Shown here in pieces: positions 37,201 to 46,086 of a DNA stretch of 64,000 nt. Location of the stretch: NCBI GenBank assembly GCA_030429545.1, contig JAUIFF010000013.1, positions 171,497-235,496 on the forward strand, read 5' to 3'. The notes under the pieces are model-generated. The model did not search any database. It had not been told where the DNA came from and saw only the letters and a list, made by a program, of their open reading frames with translations. The first letter of the stretch is position 1. Every line of letters starts with the position of its first letter. The translations under genes were made by a program, and so were the position numbers. The DNA is from Polyangia bacterium (GTDB lineage Bacteria; Myxococcota_A; Polyangia; Nannocystales; Nannocystaceae).

Positions 37201-39021
37201 CTAGCGCTTGCCCTTTTTGCGTTTGCCCTTTTTCGACTTTCCGCTCTTACCCTTGGGTGCTGCGGGTGCCTGCGGCATTGAGCCCATGCCAGGCATGCCA
37301 GGCATGCCACCGGGACCGCCCATGCCGGGAAATCCGGGGAGCCCACCGGGGCCGCCCATGCCCGGGAAACCCGGCATACCACCGCCAGGGCCTCCCATGC
37401 CGGGAAGCCCTCCACCGCCTAGGCTCTGCATCATCTGCTGCATGGCCTGCGGGTTTTGCATCATTTTGCGGACAGAGTTGAGCTGCTTGAGCTGCTTGAA
37501 GCCGGGGAGGTTGCCAAACAGACCCCCGCCACCGTCTCCGCCCATGCCCGGAAGCAAGCCACCAAACAGGTCGCCGAACTGCGTCATCATGTTGCGCATC
37601 ACCAAAAACCGCGAGATCAGGTCGCGCACTTCCTGCTCTTGGCGGGCACTACCCCGGGCCACGCGAGCGATCCGCGAACTGACGTAATCGCGAGCTTCGA
37701 GCTTGGACGGATCTTCGAGTTTTTGCTGGGCCCGACGCGCGGTCCGACGCTTGCGTCGGCTGAGCTTGCTATGGGCCGGCGCCGCGTCTTGGTCACCGGT
37801 AACCAAAAACAGCTCGGGCGTCTCGCGCTCGCGCTTGGACATCGAGCGAATCATCGCCTCGACCTTGACGAGCTCGCCATCGTCGGCAGCCTTCTCCAAC
37901 GCCTCGGGCGGGATGTTGGCCCCAAACATATTGCCGAGCGGCATCTTCTCGAGGATGTCCTTCATCGGCCCCATGCTCTGGATGGTTTTGATCTGCTTGA
38001 GGAAGTCATCCATGGTGAAGTTGCCACCGAGCATTTTGGCGGCATCCTTGGCGGCTTCCTCTTCGTCGACGACATTTTGAAAGTCGTCCATCAGCCCCAA
38101 CAGGTCGCCCATGCCGAGGATCCGGCCGGCGAGGCCTTCGGGGCGAAACTCGTCGAGTTTGTCGAGCGACTCACCGATGCCGAGGAACTTGATCGGCTTG
38201 CCGGTGACGGCCTTGACCGAAAGCGCAGCGCCGCCACGGGCATCACCGTCGAGCTTGGTGAGGACCACGCCGGTGATGTCGATCCGCTCGTCGAACGAAC
38301 GGGCGGTGGTCACCGCATCCTGGCCCGTCATCGAGTCGATCACCAAAAACGTGTTGGCCGGCTGCACCCGGGTACGGATGTCCTCGAGCTCCTCCATCAG
38401 GGTTTCGTCGATGCTCAGGCGCCCGGCGGTGTCGTAAATGACAAAATCGCAGCCCTTGGCGGCGGCCTCGTCCGTTGCATTTGCACAGATATCGACCGGG
38501 TCCTCGCCCTCCTCGTGGTAGACCGGGACGCCGAGCTGCTCGCCCAAGACCTTGAGCTGGTGGACAGCGGCAGGGCGATAGACGTCGGCCGCGACCAGCA
38601 TGACCTTGAAGCCGGACTTTTGGAACTTGCGCGCGAGTTTGCCCGAGGTCGTGGTTTTGCCCGAACCCTGCAGGCCGACCATCATGATGCCGGTAATGCC
38701 CTTGCGGGCGCGGTTGATCGAGGTGTCGACCGGCCCCATGAGCTCGACCAGCTCGTCGTGGCAGATCTGGACAAAGTGGTCCTCGGGCTTGACCCGCATG
38801 GTGCGGTCGTTGGCCTTGGCGGTGAGGCGGACTTTTTGCCCGAGGGCTTTTTCTTTGACGGCGGCCAAAAACCGCTTGACCACGGAGAACTCGACATCCG
38901 CCTCCAGCAGGCTCATGCGCACATCCTTGAGCGCAGCGTTGACAATCGGCTCGGTGAGTTCCGCCTGGCCGGTCAGGCGCTCACGGGCAGCTCGAAATCC
39001 CTTAGAAATCGTGTCAAACAC
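37201..39021 (-). CDS. ffh: Signal recognition particle protein Ffh
   Basis: Ffh binds 4.5S RNA and signal peptides and delivers ribosomes to FtsY. The N domain, then the GTPase: GLQGSGKTTTSGKLA (G1), DTAGRL (G3), TKLDGDARGG (G4) and GIGESLDKLDEF are all intact. The M domain begins LGNFTMDDFLKQ-like sequence and contains a variant RNA-binding motif RIARVARGSARQEQEVRDLISRF. Two things are odd: about 40 extra, mostly basic residues between MSKRERETPEL and that motif, and a Gly/Met/Pro-rich C-terminal tail with a GMGGPGG-type repeat ending in a Lys/Arg cluster. Length is 606 against about 450 usual. GTG 39021 is the start; TATGTA lies 7 nt upstream. Confidence 0.95.
   Translation of the reverse strand: MFDTISKGFRAARERLTGQAELTEPIVNAALKDVRMSLLEADVEFSVVKRFLAAVKEKALGQKVRLTAKANDRTMRVKPEDHFVQICHDELVELMGPVDTSINRARKGITGIMMVGLQGSGKTTTSGKLARKFQKSGFKVMLVAADVYRPAAVHQLKVLGEQLGVPVYHEEGEDPVDICANATDEAAAKGCDFVIYDTAGRLSIDETLMEELEDIRTRVQPANTFLVIDSMTGQDAVTTARSFDERIDITGVVLTKLDGDARGGAALSVKAVTGKPIKFLGIGESLDKLDEFRPEGLAGRILGMGDLLGLMDDFQNVVDEEEAAKDAAKMLGGNFTMDDFLKQIKTIQSMGPMKDILEKMPLGNMFGANIPPEALEKAADDGELVKVEAMIRSMSKRERETPELFLVTGDQDAAPAHSKLSRRKRRTARRAQQKLEDPSKLEARDYVSSRIARVARGSARQEQEVRDLISRFLVMRNMMTQFGDLFGGLLPGMGGDGGGGLFGNLPGFKQLKQLNSVRKMMQNPQAMQQMMQSLGGGGLPGMGGPGGGMPGFPGMGGPGGLPGFPGMGGPGGMPGMPGMGSMPQAPAAPKGKSGKSKKGKRKKGKR
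37282..37400 (-). repeat. Imperfect 36-bp repeats in the ffh tail
   Basis: Repeated units encode variants of PGFPGMGGPGG, giving a collagen-like, Met-rich tail downstream of the signal-peptide-binding M domain. Confidence 0.75.
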
Positions 39022-39225
39022 AGCGGGCTACATACCACGGGTTTGCCCGGATTTGGCTTGCCGGGTGACGCGCTTGGGCCAATTCAAAAAAAACTTCGGG
39101 AATTGCGTTTGGCAACACGCGAGAATCACCACGAAGTCGCTGAAAACTGTGATTTATCCCGCGATGGACGAAGCCGAGTCGGCGGCTCGTGCTTTTTTTC
39201 GTGTGTGGGCCAAAATGGTGAATCG

Positions 39226-40920
39226 ATGGATGGTGTGAGGCCGAAACTGGTGACGCGGCTGACGGTTGAGGCCTTTGGGCAGACCGTTGTCGAGCGCGAG
39301 GTGAGCGACGCGTGTTCGCTGACGATCGGCGAACACCCCGGGGCGACGGTGGTGTTGCCGACCCGTGCCGATGTCCACACCCTGGCGTTAGGCGCCACCC
39401 TCACTCCCGGACCGCTGGTCGGCAGCCTCGTGGGCAACGGGTACGAGCGAGCCCTTTCGGGGACTGTCGAGTTGCAACCCGGCGACCAGGCAAAGTTGTA
39501 TATGCCACAAATGCCGCATGTGCGGATCACCGTGGCGCGCCAGGTGCAAGACCCAAGCCGGTTCGGTCACGGCTACAGTGTCCGCGACGCGCTGCCGATT
39601 CTCACCTACGGGCTGGCATCGGCGGTCGTCCTCGCGCTGTTGGTCACGTCGGTGGTCTATGTCGCCTACGCTCCGGTTCACGGCACCCCCGAGGGGCAGG
39701 GTTCTTCGCTTGTGCGGGCGATGTACAACGTGGCACCCGAGTCGCACCCGGTCCACGCGCCGAAGGTTGCAAACAGTGAGGTCGTCGTGCATGCGCGTGA
39801 GCCCGTCGTCGAGATGGGCCCCAGCCCAGACATTCCAGATATTGTAGATGCACAGGTTTTCGAGCACACGACGGTGTTGGAGGGCTTACAACTGAGTGGA
39901 ACGCTGGACAGCTCGGAGGGCGCCGTCGACGAAATCACCGACCGAGTCGAGGAGCCGCAAGTGTTCGCAGTGCTCGGCACGACGCGCGATCCCGGGGCCA
40001 GTATCGGGGACGTTCTCGCCGGCGAGAGTCAAGCCGATCTCGCCAAAGCATTCGCCACTTCGTCCGGGTTTGTCGAGGGTGGCCGCGCCCCCGGGGCAAC
40101 AACGCCGCGTAGCGGCCACGACAACGGCTCCGATGCCACCAGTGAGACCACGCGTGTAGGGGTTGCGCACGGGGTCGCTGCAGTCGCGCCCAAGTTTGTT
40201 TGCGACGATCCCGAAGCCTCGCCGCTACCCCAGGCCGACGTTGTATTTGTGATCGATGTATCAACAACCATGCGGGGCATGCTCGACGCGATCGAGCAGG
40301 GAATTTCTGAGGTCGACGCACAGGTCCGCCACAAGACCGAAAAGCCGCCACACTACGGCCTGGTCGTGTTTGTCGACGACGTGCTGGTGACCAACTGGGG
40401 CCAGCCCTACACCGACATCACCGACCTTCGCCGGGAGTTACACAAGTGGCGGCGATTTGCCGCCTCCAATCGCCAGGTCAAGGCGGCCGGTTCAAACGTC
40501 GATTGGCCCGAAAATAGTCTCGATGCCCTCAACGCAGCCGCCCGCGAGTTTGCCTGGAGGCCTGCGGGCGATACCCTCCGACTTGTTGTGCATGCAACAG
40601 ATGACGACTTTGGTGAGGCCCCCGCGGTCCAAAGCGGACTGCCTGTCGCCAGTAGTTACCGAGACACGGTTGAAGGCCTGCGCACACGTTCGATTCGGGT
40701 AGCGAGTTTTACGGCCAAACTCGGTGGTGAGTGTGAGTGCCTCGATGTCACGCCGGGGTGGCGCAGCCCGTACAAGGGGCAGGCCTCGATTCCAGACATC
40801 ACCGCTGGGGTGGCGTTTGATATCGACGAGGTTGCCCGCGGCGAGCTGAGCCTGGCGGCCGCGGTTTCGACAACCGTCGCCAACTCGTTGTGCAAGGTCT
40901 ACCCCTACAACAACTTCTAG
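39226..40920 (+). CDS. VWA-domain membrane protein
   Basis: The product is about 564 residues. Residues 1-105 are beta-rich with GEHPGATVVLP, resembling the small N-terminal domain of AgmX-like myxobacterial proteins (inference). One transmembrane helix follows (about 122-145), then about 170 low-complexity residues, then a von Willebrand factor A domain with an intact MIDAS start, FVIDVSTTM, and the downstream HATDD. VWA domains bind protein ligands through a metal ion. The VWA part is probably periplasmic. ATG 39226 is the likely start. A longer open frame back to 37456 runs antisense through ffh and is not coding. It ends 18 bp from the convergent glyA. Confidence 0.75.
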   Translation: MDGVRPKLVTRLTVEAFGQTVVEREVSDACSLTIGEHPGATVVLPTRADVHTLALGATLTPGPLVGSLVGNGYERALSGTVELQPGDQAKLYMPQMPHVRITVARQVQDPSRFGHGYSVRDALPILTYGLASAVVLALLVTSVVYVAYAPVHGTPEGQGSSLVRAMYNVAPESHPVHAPKVANSEVVVHAREPVVEMGPSPDIPDIVDAQVFEHTTVLEGLQLSGTLDSSEGAVDEITDRVEEPQVFAVLGTTRDPGASIGDVLAGESQADLAKAFATSSGFVEGGRAPGATTPRSGHDNGSDATSETTRVGVAHGVAAVAPKFVCDDPEASPLPQADVVFVIDVSTTMRGMLDAIEQGISEVDAQVRHKTEKPPHYGLVVFVDDVLVTNWGQPYTDITDLRRELHKWRRFAASNRQVKAAGSNVDWPENSLDALNAAAREFAWRPAGDTLRLVVHATDDDFGEAPAVQSGLPVASSYRDTVEGLRTRSIRVASFTAKLGGECECLDVTPGWRSPYKGQASIPDITAGVAFDIDEVARGELSLAAAVSTTVANSLCKVYPYNNF

Positions 40921-40938
40921 CTGGCGATTGGTGTGGCC

Positions 40939-42216
40939 CTACGACAGGCCCGGAGCCGGGAAGTCGGCGAGCAAGCTCGCAATTTGGCCCCGGATCTCGG
41001 CGATAAATCCGTCGTTGCCGCCCTGGTCGAGTTTGACGGCACCCTGGATGCCACGGTCGATCCACTCGGCGATGGCCGGCATATGCGAGGCATCGAGCCC
41101 GCGGGAGGTCACCGCCGCCAGGCCGACGCGCAGACCCGAGGGGTCAAACGGTTTGCGCGGGTCAAACGGAATCGAGTTGGCGTTGAGCTCAATGCCGCAG
41201 CTGTTGAGCACCGAAGAGGCCTTGCGACCGCCAATGCCCCGCGACGTGAGGTCGACCAGCAGCAGGTGATTGTCGGTACCACCCGTAACGAGGTCGATCC
41301 CGCGGGCGCGAAGGGCCTCGGCAAGGGCCTTGGCATTGGTGACGATCTGGGCCGCGTAGGTGCGAAATTCCGGGGTCTTTGCCTCGGCGAAGGCAACGGC
41401 CTTGGCGGCGGTCGAGTGGTTGTGTGGCCCGCCTTGAAGCCCCGGAAACACGGCCTTGTCGATCTTCTTTGCGTGTTTTTTGAGCGACAGGATAAGTCCG
41501 CCGCGGGGACCCCGAAGGGTTTTGTGGGTCGTGGTCGTCACAACATCGGCGTAGGGGATCGGGCTCGGGTGCACACCCCCGGCGATCAGGCCCGCGATGT
41601 GGGCGATGTCGGCTGCGACAAATGCCCCAACCTCGTCGGCAATTTCGCGAAACGCGGCAAAGTCGAGTGTTCGCGGATAGGCCGAGTGCCCCACCCAAAT
41701 CAGCTTGGGCCGGTGCTCACGGGCGAGGGCTCGCACTTCATCGAGGTCGATCCGGTGGTTGTCGCGACGCACCCCGTACTGCACAGCTTTGTAATAGATC
41801 CCGGTCGCGCTGACTTTCCATCCGTGGGTCAGGTGGCCACCTGCCGGTAGGGACAGGCCCAAAATCGTGTCGCCGGGACTGCACAGCGCCAGCAGGGCGG
41901 CGAGGTTGGCCGGCGATCCGCTGTACGGCTGGACGTTTGCATGTTCGGCGCCAAACAGTTCCTTGGCTCGGGTGATTGCGAGGGACTCGATCGGATCGAT
42001 AAAGTCCATGCCCTCGTAGTACCGACGCCCCGGATAACCCTCGGCGTACTTGTTGGTCAGGCAGGTCCCAGTTGCCTCGAGCACTGCCCGCGACACATAG
42101 TTTTCACTGGCGATCAGCCGCAGGCATTCGCGTTGGCGCTGGGCTTCTTGGTTGACAAGGGCCGCGAGCTCCGGGTCTGCAGTCGCCAGGTTGGGGTCGT
42201 GCGAAGAGGCGTTCAT
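40939..42216 (-). CDS. glyA: Serine hydroxymethyltransferase
   Basis: It interconverts serine plus tetrahydrofolate and glycine plus methylene-tetrahydrofolate, using PLP, in the cytoplasm. The 425-residue length is standard. Seen: ENYVSRAVLEATGTCLTNKYAEGYPGRRYYEG near the N-terminus, QPYSGSPANLAAL, and the PLP-lysine segment TTTHKTLRGPRGGLIL. ATG 42216 gives the usual N-terminus. It is transcribed away from the trp operon; serine is the second substrate of tryptophan synthase beta, so the arrangement is metabolically sensible, though co-regulation is not proven. Confidence 0.96.
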   Translation of the reverse strand: MNASSHDPNLATADPELAALVNQEAQRQRECLRLIASENYVSRAVLEATGTCLTNKYAEGYPGRRYYEGMDFIDPIESLAITRAKELFGAEHANVQPYSGSPANLAALLALCSPGDTILGLSLPAGGHLTHGWKVSATGIYYKAVQYGVRRDNHRIDLDEVRALAREHRPKLIWVGHSAYPRTLDFAAFREIADEVGAFVAADIAHIAGLIAGGVHPSPIPYADVVTTTTHKTLRGPRGGLILSLKKHAKKIDKAVFPGLQGGPHNHSTAAKAVAFAEAKTPEFRTYAAQIVTNAKALAEALRARGIDLVTGGTDNHLLLVDLTSRGIGGRKASSVLNSCGIELNANSIPFDPRKPFDPSGLRVGLAAVTSRGLDASHMPAIAEWIDRGIQGAVKLDQGGNDGFIAEIRGQIASLLADFPAPGLS

Positions 42217-42588
42217 CGGCCGAAGTTGTCGCGTTGGCCCCTGGGCAAGTCAACCGGGTGCGGGTGAGCCGAGTCTCGGGGTTTGGATCACGCACGTTCC
42301 TCGCCGAAGCGGGTCGCTCGCCGATGTTCTATACCGAACTTGACCGCGGGACGTCCGATCGACCCGTTTTGTTGGCCAGCGTCGATCGGCGGGTGTTCGA
42401 AGTTGCAACTGCATGGGCAGCGCCCGACGGGGACGGGGTAGGTGCAGGACACAGATAGGTTGCGCGACAGCCGGCCGCACGCGAAATCCTCGCCGTTCGC
42501 AACGTCGGGATCGGTCCATGTTTGCCTGCGAACGAGCGCGGGGACGACCCGGACTCCCGCGGTGAAAATCATCGGGTATAGTGCCGCG
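42217..42588. other. Divergent glyA/trp regulatory region
   Basis: These 372 bp hold no convincing gene. Near the right end is the trp promoter box. On the minus strand TATAGA within GGTATAGAACAT (about 42326-42337) is a possible glyA -10. I saw no Trp-rich leader peptide with terminator/antiterminator hairpins, and no recognisable glycine or T-box riboswitch. Confidence 0.5.
42577..42582 (+). promoter_or_regulatory. Candidate -10 box of the leaderless trp promoter
   Basis: TATAGT, preceded by GGG, is followed by six bases and GTG 42589. No good -35 is visible 16-18 bp upstream. Confidence 0.5.
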
Positions 42589-44247
42589 GTGACGGACACA
42601 CGACGAAAGGCCCGACCGGCTTGGTGGAGTCGGGCGAGGGTCGCGGGGCGTTCGGAGCAGGGGGGGACACCTGGCCTTGTGCCGGTGTGGCGCGAGTTGC
42701 TGTGTGACGGCGATACCCCTGTCGGTGTGTATGCACGGTTGCGTGCCCATGCCAAACGGTCGGGCGACGGCCCCCTGCGTTCATGTACATACATGCTTGA
42801 GAGCGTCGGCTCGGAGGAGCGATGGGCTCGCTACTCGGTGGTCGGTGTGGGTTGCCGCGCGCGGGTGGTTGGCCACTGGCGGGGCGACGACCTGCAGATC
42901 GAGGTGACAGCCGCGCCAGGCTTTGAACTGCCAGACGCAGTCAAGTCTGCCCTCGAAACCGGCGACGGGCTCGATGCCATCGCAGCGATGATGGCCTCCT
43001 ATCGCAGCCACCCATACACCGCGCTTCCGCGGTTTTGGGGGGGGCTCGTCGGTGTGTGGGGTCATGATGTCGTGCGTGCGTTTGAAGCCCTGCGCCACCC
43101 CGAGAGCTTTACCGCCGCCAGCAAGCCGGCGGCCGAGCGCCGTGAACTCGCCGACCCCGAGGTCCCGGCGATCGACCTGATCGCCTCAGACACCCTGGTG
43201 GTGTTCGACAACTTCAGCCAGCGCGTCCTTGTAATTGCAACGGCTTGCCCCGACCTCGAAGGCGGCTACGAAGCCGCGGTTGCGGCTGCCCGCGTGCGGA
43301 TCGACAAACTCGTTGGCTTGCTCGGCCAACGCGAGGCTGTGCTCCCGCGCACTTTGGCCTGGGACGCTACCTACACAACCGACCCCTCGGCCCCGTGGAC
43401 GTCTGAGGGCTATCGCGCCGCCGTGCAAAAGGCCCGTGCGTACATCGAGGCCGGCGATATTTTTCAGGTCGTGCTCGCGCAGACCTTCGATCGCCCCCGC
43501 GGCGACCTCGACCCGCTCGATGTTTACCGTATGTTGCGGGTCAGCAATCCTGCGCCCTATATGTACCTGCTCGACTTGCCCTCGGCCTCGCTCGCCGGAG
43601 CCTCGCCCGAGGTGCTTGTCCGCGTCGATGAAGATGCCGGGCGCAGGCGTGTCACCGTGCGTCCGCTGGCTGGGACCCGACGCCGTGGCGTCGACGAAGA
43701 AGAAGACCTCGCACTCGAACGCGAGTTGCTCGCCGACCCCAAAGAACGCGCCGAACACCTGATGCTCGTCGACCTCGGGCGCAACGACGTCGGCCGGGTC
43801 GCCGTGCCCGGGAGCGTGCGCACCGTGCAGGCGTTTGAGGTCGAGCGCTACTCCAAGGTCATGCACATCGTCAGCGAAGTGCAGGGGATTTTGCGGCCGG
43901 AGCTCACCGCACTCGATGCCCTGAGGGCCACGTTCCCGGCCGGGACCCTCAGCGGCGCACCGAAGGTTCGTGCACTCGAGATCATCGACGAGCTCGAGCT
44001 AAGCCCCCGGGGGTGGTACGGCGGCGCCGTCGGCTACCTCGGCTACGACGGTTCGGCCGACTTCGCCATCTGCATCCGCTCGGTCGTGCTCTCCGAAGAT
44101 CGTGTGCGTGTACAAGCAGGTGCCGGGATCGTGTTTGACTCGCGCCCAGAGGCCGAAGACCAAGAGTGCCACAACAAGGCCCATGCGGTGCTACGGGGTA
44201 TTTCGATGGCCCGCGAAAGTAAGACCGTTGGCGAGGTGAAGCCGTGA
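42589..44247 (+). CDS. trpE: Anthranilate synthase component I
   Basis: It converts chorismate plus ammonia to anthranilate with TrpG, the first step to tryptophan. The product is about 552 residues. Seen: a LES feedback-inhibition segment (YMLESVGSEERWARYSVVG), the chorismate-binding core LAGTRRRGVDEEEDLALERELLADPKERAEH in part, DLGRNDVGRV, and FPAGTLSGAPKVRALEIIDELE. GTG 42589 is chosen because TATAGT lies 6 nt upstream; GTG 42562 is an in-frame alternative. The first 30 residues are an Arg-rich extension with two adjacent Trp. It heads the trpEGDCFBA operon and overlaps trpG by 4 bp (GTGA). Confidence 0.95.
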   Translation: MTDTRRKARPAWWSRARVAGRSEQGGTPGLVPVWRELLCDGDTPVGVYARLRAHAKRSGDGPLRSCTYMLESVGSEERWARYSVVGVGCRARVVGHWRGDDLQIEVTAAPGFELPDAVKSALETGDGLDAIAAMMASYRSHPYTALPRFWGGLVGVWGHDVVRAFEALRHPESFTAASKPAAERRELADPEVPAIDLIASDTLVVFDNFSQRVLVIATACPDLEGGYEAAVAAARVRIDKLVGLLGQREAVLPRTLAWDATYTTDPSAPWTSEGYRAAVQKARAYIEAGDIFQVVLAQTFDRPRGDLDPLDVYRMLRVSNPAPYMYLLDLPSASLAGASPEVLVRVDEDAGRRRVTVRPLAGTRRRGVDEEEDLALERELLADPKERAEHLMLVDLGRNDVGRVAVPGSVRTVQAFEVERYSKVMHIVSEVQGILRPELTALDALRATFPAGTLSGAPKVRALEIIDELELSPRGWYGGAVGYLGYDGSADFAICIRSVVLSEDRVRVQAGAGIVFDSRPEAEDQECHNKAHAVLRGISMARESKTVGEVKP

Positions 44248-44939
44248 AACCCGGGACCCCATTTACGAGTTTTGGACCGTTGATCAGCGACACCGGGATG
44301 CGGCTGTCGCCGACGACCTCGGCACCCGAGCGCCCGGGCTGCCGCGTTGTCGTGATCGACAACTACGACAGCTTTACCTTTAATCTGGTGCAGTACCTGC
44401 TCGAACTCGGAGCGACGGTCGACATCTACCGCAACGATGCGGTCGGCGCAGCCGAGGTCGTCAACGATCGTCCGAGCCATGTCTTACTGTCTCCGGGGCC
44501 AGGTACACCGGCCGACAGCGGGGTGTGCCAGGACCTGTGCCGCACCCTCGGCGAACAGTCGATCCCCATGCTCGGGGTGTGCCTCGGCCATCAAACCCTG
44601 TGTGAGGTCCACGGGGCAAAGGTTGTCGGGGCCGAGCGGATCATGCACGGCAAGGTCTCGCCCGTGCGTCACGACAACACCGGAATCTTTAACGGGTTGC
44701 CCAGTCCGTTTCAGGCCACCCGCTACCACAGTTTGGTGGTCCCCGAGGACACCTTACCCGAGTGCCTGCTACCGGTTGCCTGGACCGATGCCGGCGAGTT
44801 GATGGGCGTGCGTCACTGGGCGTTTCCGCTGTTTGGTGTCCAGTTTCACCCCGAATCCATCATCACCGAGCACGGCCACCAGATGCTGCGCAATTTTCTC
44901 GATACGAAGGCGGGCGGCAACCCGGGGAGCACTCGATGA
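44244..44939 (+). CDS. trpG: Anthranilate synthase component II (glutamine amidotransferase)
   Basis: This glutaminase supplies ammonia to TrpE. The product is about 231 residues. Seen: VVVIDNYDSFTFNLVQYL, the oxyanion segment LLSPGPGTPADSGV, the nucleophile GVCLGHQ, and the C-terminal catalytic His-Glu in FHPES. The N-terminus has about 30 residues before the usual start of the fold, so initiation could be at the internal ATG 44298. Its GTG overlaps the trpE stop by 4 bp and its stop overlaps the trpD ATG by 4 bp, indicating translational coupling. Confidence 0.95.
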   Translation: MKPGTPFTSFGPLISDTGMRLSPTTSAPERPGCRVVVIDNYDSFTFNLVQYLLELGATVDIYRNDAVGAAEVVNDRPSHVLLSPGPGTPADSGVCQDLCRTLGEQSIPMLGVCLGHQTLCEVHGAKVVGAERIMHGKVSPVRHDNTGIFNGLPSPFQATRYHSLVVPEDTLPECLLPVAWTDAGELMGVRHWAFPLFGVQFHPESIITEHGHQMLRNFLDTKAGGNPGSTR

Positions 44940-46030
44940 GTGTACAAGTTTCCCCGATTCGGGTAGGGCTCAAAACCCTGGCGGCTGGCGAGCAACCGAG
45001 CCGGGCCGAGATCACCGAGATTTTCCGTGAGATCATGGCTGGCCAGGCCGAGCCCTCGCAGATCGGCGCCCTACTCATGGGGATCAACCTCAACGGCATC
45101 ACGACCGAAGCCATCGCCGGGGCGGCGGCGGCCATGCGTGAGGCTGTGATTGCAGTTCCTTGTACACGCAAACCTGTGATCGACACCTGCGGGACCGGTG
45201 GCTCGGGTATACCCCGACGCAACGTTTCGACCGCGGTTGCCCTTGCAGTTGCTGCCTGTGGCGTTGCCGTGGCCAAGCATGGCAACCGCGGTATTTCGAG
45301 CCCCTCAGGCAGTGCCGACGTACTCGAGCGCCTCGGTGTCAACATTGCCGCGCCGCCAGAGGTTGTAGGTGCATGCATCGACCGGATCGGGGTCGGGTTT
45401 TTGTTTGCCCAGGCCCTCCACCCGGCCATGCGCCATGCCGGGCCAACCCGCCGAGCTCTCGGCATTCGCACCCTGTTCAATCTCTTGGGGCCCCTGACCA
45501 ACCCCGCAGGTGTTCGCCGCCAGGTTGTTGGCGTGTTCGACCCACAGCGGTGTGCCGACCTCGCCCGCGCACTTGGTGAACTCGGTAGCGAACGTGTGTT
45601 TGTCGTCCACGGGTTTCGCCCGGGCGACCGGGCAGCGCCAAACTCTCGGCCAGGTATCGACGACCTCAGTCCCGATGGTGAAAGCCTTGTGGCGCATATG
45701 CGGCGGGGAGCCGACGGCCAAATCAAGGTCGAGACCTTCACCCTACGGCCTGCCGACGCCGGATTGCCGGCAACGCCACTTGCCGGGATTGCCGGGGGCA
45801 CGCCCCAGGAAAATGCCGATGCCCTGCGGGAACTTCTCGCCGGTGCCCCGGGGCCCTATCGCACGGCCGTGCAATACAGCGGTGCGCTCTCGCTGCTAGT
45901 CGCTGGCGACCAACCTCTTACCGAACTGCCAAAACTCGCCGCAAAAATCGGTGAGGTGCTCGATAATGGCAAGGCCCGCGAGGTACTTGCGTCCCTAGCT
46001 GAGGGCTCGAGACAGGCCTCGGCATCTTAG
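44936..46030 (+). CDS. trpD: Anthranilate phosphoribosyltransferase
   Basis: It transfers phosphoribose from PRPP to anthranilate. The product is about 364 residues. Seen: the PRPP-binding DTCGTGGSG, then NVSTAVALAVAACG, KHGNRGISSPSGSADVLERLG, and the metal-binding region around FNLLGPLTNP. ATG 44936 overlaps the trpG stop (ATGA). A 56-bp gap follows before trpC, the largest internal gap of the first part of the operon; TGCTAT lies 6 nt before the trpC ATG, hinting at an internal promoter. Confidence 0.96.
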   Translation: MSVQVSPIRVGLKTLAAGEQPSRAEITEIFREIMAGQAEPSQIGALLMGINLNGITTEAIAGAAAAMREAVIAVPCTRKPVIDTCGTGGSGIPRRNVSTAVALAVAACGVAVAKHGNRGISSPSGSADVLERLGVNIAAPPEVVGACIDRIGVGFLFAQALHPAMRHAGPTRRALGIRTLFNLLGPLTNPAGVRRQVVGVFDPQRCADLARALGELGSERVFVVHGFRPGDRAAPNSRPGIDDLSPDGESLVAHMRRGADGQIKVETFTLRPADAGLPATPLAGIAGGTPQENADALRELLAGAPGPYRTAVQYSGALSLLVAGDQPLTELPKLAAKIGEVLDNGKAREVLASLAEGSRQASAS

Positions 46031-46086
46031 GTGTATACGCACAGGTACCCGATAACTCTTCACCCACTCAAACCTGCTATCGACCC

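Noticed and set aside
37456..39225. Long plus-strand open frame reading into the VWA gene
   Set aside because: It runs antisense to ffh, whose GTPase motifs are unmistakable; the plus-strand product there is Leu/Glu/Asp-rich shadow sequence.
42217..42588. Trp attenuator or glycine riboswitch
   Set aside because: No Trp-rich leader peptide, no antiterminator/terminator pair and no recognisable aptamer core was found.
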